Source of the DNA: Candidatus Acetothermia bacterium
Lineage (GTDB): Bacteria; Bipolaricaulota; Bipolaricaulia; UBA7950; UBA9294
Assembly: GCA_003545155.1 (NCBI GenBank)
Contig: DQCH01000052.1
Span: 2,618-9,800, forward strand
DNA: 7,183 nt
Direction: 5' to 3'
Shown: positions 1 to 5,063 of the stretch, one piece after another
How the letters are laid out: every line of letters starts with the position of its first letter
Numbering within the stretch: the first letter of the stretch is position 1
The notes under the pieces: model-generated
The model's input: only the letters and a program-made list of their open reading frames with translations
Told to the model about the DNA's origin: nothing
Databases searched by the model: none
Program-made: the position numbers and the translations under genes

Positions 1-273
1 TTCGGTCCTCCCACCGCGGCGTTTACCTTCACTCCTGACCAGCCTTCGGTCGGGGATACTCTGAGCCTCGACGGCTCCCAAAGCAGTGCCATCAATGCCG
101 ATATCGCCTCCTATCAATGGGAAATCACCATCGATGACAAGCAGATCACAGCGTTGGGCCGGAGAGTTAAGATCGTTCTTGACCGCCCGGGTATGTGGCG
201 GGTGAGGCTGACTGTGATCGATTCCAAGGGGCTCAAGGCGATGACAGAGCGCATGATTGAGGTTCAGCCCTAA
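1..273 (+). CDS. C-terminal end of a PKD-domain protein (5' partial)
   Basis: The first frame is open from base 1 to a TAA at 271-273 and gives the last 90 residues of a protein that begins upstream of the window. The visible part reads like one PKD-type beta-sandwich repeat: an early strand (TAAFTFTPDQPSVGDTLSL), a tryptophan strand (SYQWEI), and the closing PGMWRVRLTVIDSKG pattern that matches the PKD consensus G-x-Y/W-x-V-x-L-x-V-x-D-x-x-G. PKD domains are extracellular or periplasmic adhesion or spacer modules, so the protein is probably secreted or surface-anchored, but its main domain and signal peptide lie outside the window. It ends on the PKD repeat with no C-terminal anchor. It converges with trkH, leaving 37 bp between the stop codons. 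The family call is fairly safe; the function is unknown. Confidence 0.75.
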   Translation, partial: FGPPTAAFTFTPDQPSVGDTLSLDGSQSSAINADIASYQWEITIDDKQITALGRRVKIVLDRPGMWRVRLTVIDSKGLKAMTERMIEVQP

Positions 274-289
274 GAGATCATGGGATCTT
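274..289. terminator. weak hairpin between convergent genes, possible terminator
   Basis: GAGATC (274-279) and GATCTT (284-289) can pair as five Watson-Crick pairs plus one G-T, around the loop ATGG, directly after the stop of the PKD gene. A short TAATTCTC follows on the plus strand. The stem is AT-rich and there is no real T-run, so intrinsic termination is doubtful. It is listed because it is the only structure seen in the 37-bp gap between the two convergent genes. Confidence 0.2.
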
Positions 290-310
290 AATTCTCAAGT
301 GCCGGTAATC

Positions 311-1828
311 CTATTGAACGCCGAAAAACAGAAAGCGAACAAGCATCAATACAGGGATGATCTCGAGTCTCCCAATCCACATGTTGAAACACAGCGCAAG
401 CTTGCTCACTGTAGGCATCATCGGCCCAGTGATCCCAACCGAGAGGCCGACGTTTCCCTGGGCGCTCGCCACCTCGAAGATGACATCGGAGAGGGTGAAG
501 TGCGGCGGGGATGTGCGCAGGAGGATGATCACCCCTACCCCGAGAAAAACCATCCACAGGAAGGTGATGAGGGAGGCGTCCTCCAACCGGCGGCCGACGT
601 CGGTCTCATCGACCGCGGTTGGTCCGATCCGAAACGGGACGATCGCTCCCCGGGGGGAGACGATCTTGCGGAACCGCCACCCGACCCCCTTCATTAGGAT
701 CAGCATGCGGATCACCTTGATCCCGCCGGCGGTCGATCCGGCCGCCCCGCCGAAGAACATCCCACCGGCAAGGAGAAGCTTTGCCGTTGCACTCCAGGAG
801 CCGATGTTCGCCGTCTGGAAACCGGTGCAGGTCATCGCCGAGACAAACTGAAACGCCGAGTAGCGCAGCGAGCGCAAGGGGCCTAAGGCCAAACCGTTCT
901 CCAGTGCGAGGAAGAGGACTCCCACCGTCAGGATGATGATAAGCCAGCGGGTCTGAAAATCATGCCACAGAATCGTTCCTTTCCCCCGCATCAGTTCGTA
1001 GTGCACGGCGAAGCTTATCGCGCCGAAGAGCATGATCGGTAAGAGGACAATCTCGATAGCGATACTGTTGTAGGAGGCCATACTGCTGGCGGTGACGCTG
1101 AATCCGCCGGTGGAGATCCCAGTCATGGCGTGATTGAGCGCCTCCCAGATCGGCATCCCCGCCCCCCACAGGGCGACAACACTTATGAAGGTATAAAGCA
1201 GGAAGATCCACCACATGGTGCGCAGCGTGGAGAGGATGCTTGGATGGATCTTCTCTCCCCGCGCCTCGGCGTAGTAGAGGCTGTAGGTTCCGGCGCCCGG
1301 GCGTGGCCCGGCGAGGATCGCGAGCATGAACACGATAACTCCCATCCCACCCACCCATTCCATGAAACTCCGCCACCACTGAAGTGTCCGTGGCAACAGG
1401 TCGGCACGGGCCACCATGGTCAGCCCAGTCCCGGTGTATCCGGAGACTGCCTCGAAGAAGGCGCTCGCCGGGTCCTTAAAATAGTAGAGGGTCTCCGAGC
1501 CGATCCCGCTACGCTGCGCGAACAGCGCGGTCAGCACAAAGGGGATCGCCCCCAACAGGGCGACCAGCAGCCAGCCGAACGAGGCGATGATCATCCCGTG
1601 GCGCAGCTTGGTCTCGCCGGCGTGGCGAAACGGGAGATACAGGCAGGCCCCCAGCACGAAAGAGACAAAAGCGGTAATACCAAAAGGAAGAAAGGCGTAG
1701 GGCTCGTGGAAGACCAACGGGACAACAAGCGACAGGAGGGCCATGACTCCTACCACGGGGAGGAGTAGCCCAAGGTCACGCAAGATGATGTGCAGGTCCT
1801 CGTTTACACGGAAGGCTGGAAGTCTCAT
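311..1828 (-). CDS. trkH: TrkH/KtrB-family potassium uptake membrane subunit
   Basis: This 505-residue polytopic inner-membrane protein is the K+-translocating subunit of a Trk/Ktr transporter. The four pore-loop repeats diagnostic of the family are visible. Loop 1 is at about residues 129-137 (SGYTGTGLT) and loop 2 at about 235-243 (MTGISTGGF). Loop 3 is at about 331-338 (AMTCTGFQ) and loop 4 at about 455-465 (SAQGNVGLSVG). Each carries the glycine that builds the selectivity filter. The GGAAGSTAGGIKVIR stretch (about 360-374) matches the gating loop in the third repeat, and GRLEIIPVLML near the C terminus is also typical. Length is normal for the family (about 450-510). The ATG at 1828-1826 overlaps the trkA stop as ATGA, so translation is probably coupled to trkA; no strong separate Shine-Dalgarno is seen. 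TrkH versus KtrB naming is uncertain, but the TrkH-length N terminus and adjacent trkA favour TrkH. No frameshift or missing pore glycine is visible. Confidence 0.95.
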   Translation of the reverse strand: MRLPAFRVNEDLHIILRDLGLLLPVVGVMALLSLVVPLVFHEPYAFLPFGITAFVSFVLGACLYLPFRHAGETKLRHGMIIASFGWLLVALLGAIPFVLTALFAQRSGIGSETLYYFKDPASAFFEAVSGYTGTGLTMVARADLLPRTLQWWRSFMEWVGGMGVIVFMLAILAGPRPGAGTYSLYYAEARGEKIHPSILSTLRTMWWIFLLYTFISVVALWGAGMPIWEALNHAMTGISTGGFSVTASSMASYNSIAIEIVLLPIMLFGAISFAVHYELMRGKGTILWHDFQTRWLIIILTVGVLFLALENGLALGPLRSLRYSAFQFVSAMTCTGFQTANIGSWSATAKLLLAGGMFFGGAAGSTAGGIKVIRMLILMKGVGWRFRKIVSPRGAIVPFRIGPTAVDETDVGRRLEDASLITFLWMVFLGVGVIILLRTSPPHFTLSDVIFEVASAQGNVGLSVGITGPMMPTVSKLALCFNMWIGRLEIIPVLMLVRFLFFGVQ

Positions 1829-2487
1829 CCGGAGAGTTTCTCGACCAGCTCATCACTGGCCCGCTCCAGAGAGAAGAGGGTGAGAATGTCCCCGACCTCA
1901 ATCACCGTCTCGCCGGTGGGGATTTCTCTCTTCTCCTCGCGCTCGAACGTAATGACATGGATGGAATGCGGAAGGCTTCCCCGTTTGGTACTCTCAGCAA
2001 GGGATTTTCCCACCAGCGGCGACCCCTCATTTATCGTGAGGCGGAAGATCTGATCCCCGTGCGAGAGGACGGTGAAGTCCTTCACCTTGGGACGCTTCAC
2101 CGCGTTGTACAAGTGGTTTGCTACCACGTCCTCCGGGTTCTCCATCACGTTTGCTCCAAGCTTGCGGAAGAACTCGGCGTGTTCCTTGTCATTGACTACG
2201 GAAACGATGGACGGGACCTTCAGATCCTCGGCGATGGAGACGACCATCAGGTTGACGGCGTCATCGCTCGTCGTTGCGATCAGGGCATCGGCCCGCTCCG
2301 ATCCTGCCTCGCGCAGAGTCTCTGCCGAGGTTGCATCTCCGTTCAAAACGGTGATGTCATATTTATTGCTGATCTCTCGAGCGCGATCCGGGCTTGCGTC
2401 GATCACCACCACGTTGTTCTTCTCCCTCACGGCAATGTCGATCAGGCTGGTCCCGATGCTCCCTGCCCCCACGATGATCATGTACAT
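1825..2487 (-). CDS. trkA: TrkA-type NAD-binding regulatory subunit (RCK_N + RCK_C)
   Basis: This 220-residue cytosolic protein gates the TrkH channel in response to nucleotide. The N-terminal RCK/Rossmann domain (about 1-130) opens with MYMIIVGAGSIG, giving G7-x-G9-x-x-G12. An aspartate at the end of the second strand (D30 in VVVIDAS) is the usual ribose-binding residue for NAD(H). The NGDAT motif after the third strand is also typical. A TrkA_C domain (about 140-215) contains FRLTINEGSPLVGKSLAES. It has a single RCK_N/RCK_C pair, like Ktr/Trk proteins of about 220 aa, unlike the double-length E. coli TrkA. Start choice: an in-frame TTG at 2502 and ATG at 2493 exist, but GGGAGG at 2500-2495 lies 7 nt before the ATG at 2487. 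The predicted transcript starts near 2505, which would leave the TTG almost without a leader. It is the first gene of the trkA-trkH operon and overlaps trkH by 4 bp. Confidence 0.94.
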   Translation of the reverse strand: MYMIIVGAGSIGTSLIDIAVREKNNVVVIDASPDRAREISNKYDITVLNGDATSAETLREAGSERADALIATTSDDAVNLMVVSIAEDLKVPSIVSVVNDKEHAEFFRKLGANVMENPEDVVANHLYNAVKRPKVKDFTVLSHGDQIFRLTINEGSPLVGKSLAESTKRGSLPHSIHVITFEREEKREIPTGETVIEVGDILTLFSLERASDELVEKLSG

Positions 2488-2511
2488 ACCCATCCCTCCC
2501 AAACAGGAGCT

Positions 2512-2540
2512 ATGGTAGCACAGATAAGATTAAGGGTCAA
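2512..2540 (-). promoter_or_regulatory. predicted sigma-70 promoter of trkA-trkH
   Basis: Reading the minus strand, TTGACC (plus 2540-2535) is followed after exactly 17 nt by TACCAT (plus 2517-2512). That is 5/6 and 4/6 matches to the -35 and -10 consensus at ideal spacing. Initiation would fall near 2505, about 18 nt before the chosen trkA ATG, with the GGGAGG ribosome site inside the short leader. The call comes from pattern matching by eye. Confidence 0.6.
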
Positions 2541-2587
2541 CGGGGTAGGCTCTTCAAGGTCGATGCTAACGGCGTTTTGTCCAGCCG

Positions 2588-2616
2588 TTGATGATGCCAC
2601 TCCACCTGTTTAGAAT
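2588..2616 (+). promoter_or_regulatory. predicted sigma-70 promoter of the PKD lipoprotein gene
   Basis: TTGATG (2588-2593) and TAGAAT (2611-2616) are separated by 17 nt, giving 4/6 and 5/6 consensus matches. Initiation near 2623 would leave a leader of about 35 nt containing GGAGGG at 2642-2647, ahead of the ATG at 2658. The promoter is back to back with the trkA promoter. The two -35 elements lie about 47 bp apart, inside a 7-bp inverted repeat (TCAACGG 2537-2543, CCGTTGA 2585-2591). Confidence 0.55.
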
Positions 2617-2657
2617 TTGATCTGCAAGATAACACAATCGTGGAGGGACATTCGATA

Positions 2658-3659
2658 ATGGTGAGAAGGACAAGGTGGTCTCTGCCAACTGCTCTTCTCT
2701 TGGGTGCTATCTTCCTTTTGAGTGGTTGCTTTCAGCCGGAGTCTAATACTCCTCCGGTCGCACGTTTCTCCGTTACACTCCATCAGCGATACGCTCCTGT
2801 TACTGTCCTGTTCGATGCCAGCGACTCCTATGACCCGGATGGACGCATCGTCTCCATCATTTGGGACTTCGGAGACGGCAAAACAGGAACCGGCTCAACC
2901 ATCTCTCACACCTACGCTGAACCAGGCACTTACACAGTTGAATTGCGTATCCTCGACAATCGTGGCGAAAAGGACTCTTCAACCGCTGAAATCCTCGCCT
3001 TAGAGGTCCCACAAGGATACCTTCTTCGCCACTACGAGTGGGAGTACCAAAAAGATCCTCAGTACTGGGATGTCTTGCTACCCACAACTCTCTATCAGTA
3101 TTACCACGATCGGCAACGGCAGTCCTTTGTCGACAACTACAACTATGACGACTACGTATTGGAACCACTAGACGAACCGACGCTTAAAGATCTGGCCCAA
3201 GCGCTGTTAAACAGAGTAGAAGGTAATTACGAATCATTTGTAGAGTGCACTCTTTCTTTCGTGCAAGGTGTCACCCAGTATACGCCGGATCCGGAGGGGT
3301 TTGAGTACCCACTTTATCCATTGGAGACCCTGGTCGATGGAATTGGCGATTGCGAAGACACAACCATCCTGTACGTGAGCCTCGTAAGAGCCATGGGATA
3401 CGGCACCGCAATGGCATTTGTGGACACTAACCACGACAACATGCCGGATCACGTCCTGGCCCTGATCCCTGTCTCCTCATCCTACCCGGACTCTGTCACC
3501 TGTCCCACCGGGATGTCGCAAGGCTTTTTAAAGATCGGTGGTCAACTCTATGCCCTGGCAGAGACGGCGGTCGATCCTGACCAAAGGGGCTACATCCCGC
3601 TCGGCTGTGATCCTTGGGGGCTCAGTGAATCCGATTTTAAGAGGATATGGAACCTCTGA
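2658..3659 (+). CDS. lipoprotein with PKD and transglutaminase-like cysteine-protease-fold domains
   Basis: This 333-residue protein is predicted to be exported and lipid-anchored. Residues 1-24 hold a basic start (MVRRTR), a hydrophobic stretch and the lipobox L21-S-G-C24. One PKD domain spans about 33-118, with FDASDSYDPDGRI, WDFGDG and PGTYTVELRILDNRG as its hallmarks. The C-terminal part (about 180-333) looks like the transglutaminase-like fold: C232 in GIGDCEDTTILYVSLVRAMGY, H265 in DHVLALIP, and E302 in YALAETA at the third-residue position. That matches the GDCED subgroup often found in bacterial and archaeal surface proteins, where the third residue is Glu rather than Asp. Its substrate is unknown; it could be a peptidase, a cross-linker or simply a binding domain. 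Start: an upstream in-frame GTG at 2640 overlaps the ribosome site GGAGGG (2642-2647), so the ATG at 2658, 10 nt downstream of that site, is preferred and gives a normal signal peptide. It is transcribed divergently from trkA. No terminator is evident after the TGA. Confidence 0.85.
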   Translation: MVRRTRWSLPTALLLGAIFLLSGCFQPESNTPPVARFSVTLHQRYAPVTVLFDASDSYDPDGRIVSIIWDFGDGKTGTGSTISHTYAEPGTYTVELRILDNRGEKDSSTAEILALEVPQGYLLRHYEWEYQKDPQYWDVLLPTTLYQYYHDRQRQSFVDNYNYDDYVLEPLDEPTLKDLAQALLNRVEGNYESFVECTLSFVQGVTQYTPDPEGFEYPLYPLETLVDGIGDCEDTTILYVSLVRAMGYGTAMAFVDTNHDNMPDHVLALIPVSSSYPDSVTCPTGMSQGFLKIGGQLYALAETAVDPDQRGYIPLGCDPWGLSESDFKRIWNL

Positions 3660-3678
3660 ACTGCATGCGGACGCTCTC

Positions 3679-3692
3679 GGTGGGAAACCATC
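3679..3692 (+). other. small GAAA-tetraloop hairpin downstream of the lipoprotein gene
   Basis: GGTGG (3679-3683) and CCATC (3688-3692) pair across the loop GAAA, with one G-U pair. This is a GNRA-type mini-hairpin 20 nt after the lipoprotein stop. No T-run follows, so it is not a convincing intrinsic terminator; it could stabilise the 3' end of the transcript. The rest of the 160-bp gap holds the acuC promoter and ribosome site and nothing else that I recognise. Confidence 0.25.
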
Positions 3693-3761
3693 CTTCTCCC
3701 CCGCAAACGTCGCCCTCTCTGTAAACGGGAGATGTAAAGCAAAGGCAACTCATACAAGCAG

Positions 3762-3791
3762 TTGTTAAACCACACTCAGGAAAGGTATTAT
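3762..3791 (+). promoter_or_regulatory. predicted sigma-70 promoter of acuC
   Basis: TTGTTA (3762-3767) and TATTAT (3786-3791) are 18 nt apart. Initiation would be near 3798, giving a leader of about 20 nt that begins at the strong ribosome site AAAGGAGG (3799-3806). This implies acuC is transcribed separately from the lipoprotein gene upstream. Confidence 0.55.
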
Positions 3792-3819
3792 CAACCTGAA
3801 AGGAGGAGTTAGTTCACCG

Positions 3820-4971
3820 ATGAACTGTCTGATCGATCCGCGCAAGTTGGTTCGCTTTGACTTCGGCCCACTTCATCCATTCAAGACCTACCGCCTCGGT
3901 TTGGCCTACAACCTGATAAAGGCCTACGGACTCACGAGTGCCACCTCAGTCTACACCCTCGAACCGCGGGAAGCGACGCAAGAGGAGGCGCAGAGCTTCC
4001 ACACAGAAGGGTATCTCGAGGTCCTCCGCCTCGCCGACGGTGGAATGTGGGTTCCCAACCTTTTCTCGCATGGGTTGGGAACCGGTGACAACCCCGTCTT
4101 CCCCGGGGTGTACGAGTGGGGGATGCTCGTCGCCGGAGCATCGATCGACTGCGCCAAGGAGATCCTTGCCGGGCGGGCGAAGATAGCGTTTAATATGTCA
4201 GGGGGGCTGCACCACGCCATGCCCTCCCAAGCCTCGGGCTTCTGTCATGTAAACGATGTTGTCCTTGCCATCAACGCCCTCCTCGCGGACGAAAAACGGA
4301 TTGCGTATGTGGACATCGATGCGCATCACGGAGACGGGGTCCAGCACGCTTTCTACTCTACAGATCGCGTACTGACAATCTCCATCCACCAGAGTGGACA
4401 CACCATCTTCCCAGGGAGCGGGTTTGTCGATGAGATCGGCCAGAAGGCCGGCCGCGGCTACGCGGTGAACGTCCCCCTCCTGCCTGGAGCGCGCGATGAC
4501 GTGTACCAACTAGTGTTAAGCGATGTGGTCCGCCCCCTTCTCGACGCCTATAACCCCGATATCCTGGTGACCCAGCTCGGTGCTGATGCCCTCCGCGGCG
4601 ACCGCGTGGCCGCGTTGGGGATGAGCCTGCGCCAGTTCGAGCGCTTTGCAATCTTCTTCCACGAGCTTAAAAAGCCGTGGCTTGCCCTCGGCGGTGGGGG
4701 ATACGATGTCGGCAACGTCGTGCGCGCCTGGACCCTGGCCTGGGCAAGGATGAACAATACTGCGCTACCCGACAAGATCCCTCAGGAATGGCTGACCCAA
4801 GCTGCGACCTATGGTGTAACGACAATGACCCTGCGCGACAAAGACGCCGAGAAACCCTCTTCCGCCCGAGTACTTAAGGATCTCAACCGCACGCTACGCG
4901 CGCTCAAAGAGACCGTCTTTCCACTGATAGTTAGCCATCAGCTAAAGGCAAACCAGTCTTCTGCTGGCTGA
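3820..4971 (+). CDS. acuC: AcuC/histone-deacetylase-family zinc deacetylase
   Basis: This 383-residue cytosolic enzyme belongs to the arginase-deacetylase (class I HDAC-like) fold. AcuC homologues remove acetyl or acyl groups from protein lysines, classically acetyl-CoA synthetase. The active site is complete: the histidine pair H131-H132 in GGLHHAMPSQASGFCHVND, zinc ligands D167 and H169 in VDIDAHHGDGVQ, the third zinc ligand D256 in QLGADAL, and the transition-state tyrosine Y295 in LGGGGYDVGNVVRAW. The length matches AcuC and HDAC-like proteins (about 375-390). The start ATG has a very strong ribosome site (AAAGGAGG 3799-3806), though the spacing is long (about 11-13 nt). No acetyl-CoA synthetase, acetyltransferase or acetoin genes are in the window, so its substrate cannot be inferred from context. 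Polyamine or acetoin-related deacetylation are alternatives. The last dozen or so codons and the stop fall in a degenerate repeat, so the C-terminal tail (HQLKANQSSAG) may be repeat-derived. Confidence 0.9.
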   Translation: MNCLIDPRKLVRFDFGPLHPFKTYRLGLAYNLIKAYGLTSATSVYTLEPREATQEEAQSFHTEGYLEVLRLADGGMWVPNLFSHGLGTGDNPVFPGVYEWGMLVAGASIDCAKEILAGRAKIAFNMSGGLHHAMPSQASGFCHVNDVVLAINALLADEKRIAYVDIDAHHGDGVQHAFYSTDRVLTISIHQSGHTIFPGSGFVDEIGQKAGRGYAVNVPLLPGARDDVYQLVLSDVVRPLLDAYNPDILVTQLGADALRGDRVAALGMSLRQFERFAIFFHELKKPWLALGGGGYDVGNVVRAWTLAWARMNNTALPDKIPQEWLTQAATYGVTTMTLRDKDAEKPSSARVLKDLNRTLRALKETVFPLIVSHQLKANQSSAG

Positions 4972-5001
4972 ATGCTGACCACTTACTGCTGATCGCTTTT
5001 C
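4930..5001. repeat. degenerate heptamer (GCTGANN) repeat with an opposing arm
   Basis: From 4960 the sequence falls into 7-nt units: TCTGCTG, GCTGAAT, GCTGACC, ACTTACT, GCTGATC, GCTTTTC. Three units match GCTGA fully and three match at 3/5 positions, all in the same phase. Upstream, 4933-4942 (AGCCATCAGC) is the reverse complement of GCTGATGGCT, so two units run in the opposite direction. This arm matches 4988-4997 (GCTGATCGCT) at 9 of 10 positions when folded. The block covers the last 14 codons of acuC and supplies its TGA (4969-4971, in GCTGAAT). It could be a decayed intergenic repeat or an RNA hairpin acting as a 3' end; a TTTTCC follows the right arm. Confidence 0.5.
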
Positions 5002-5005
5002 CATG

Positions 5006-5034
5006 TTGACACCCCCTCACTCACATGATAGAGT
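5006..5034 (+). promoter_or_regulatory. predicted sigma-70 promoter of the nucleoside kinase
   Basis: TTGACA (5006-5011) is a perfect -35. After 17 nt comes TAGAGT (5029-5034), preceded by TG one base upstream (TGaTAGAGT), an extended -10. This is the best promoter in the window. Initiation near 5041 leaves a leader of about 23 nt with GAGGT (5051-5055) as the ribosome site, 8 nt before the ATG at 5064. Confidence 0.7.
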
Positions 5035-5047
5035 GGGGCTTCCCACT
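5032..5047. promoter_or_regulatory. perfect dyad over the -10/+1 region of the kinase promoter
   Basis: AGTGGG (5032-5037) and CCCACT (5042-5047) form a perfect 6-bp inverted repeat around GCTT. It begins inside the -10 element and runs past the predicted start site, a position suited to a repressor site. If transcripts read through from acuC, the same bases would form an RNA hairpin just ahead of the GAGGT ribosome site. No regulator is encoded nearby to match it. Confidence 0.35.
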
Positions 5048-5063
5048 AACGAGGTAGAATCAG

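Noticed and set aside
257..697. Plus-strand open frame of 146 codons across the end of the PKD gene and trkH
   Set aside because: It overlaps two supported genes, and its product is a low-complexity charged sequence typical of a shadow frame.
1130..1768. Long plus-strand open frame of 212 codons opposite trkH
   Set aside because: It is antisense to a well-supported membrane protein, its translation is rich in His, Gln, Arg and Gly without any domain pattern, and it has no ribosome site.
2488..2502. Upstream TTG/ATG starts for trkA
   Set aside because: The GGGAGG ribosome site would lie inside the coding region, and the predicted transcript would begin only about 3 nt before the TTG. The ATG at 2487 fits spacing and family N termini better.
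1957..2613. Plus-strand open frame of 218 codons opposite trkA
   Set aside because: It mirrors the trkA codon pattern, has no recognisable protein features, and crosses the divergent promoter region.
2640..2657. GTG start six codons upstream for the lipoprotein
   Set aside because: The ribosome site GGAGGG lies within these codons, and the ATG at 2658 gives a standard lipoprotein signal peptide.
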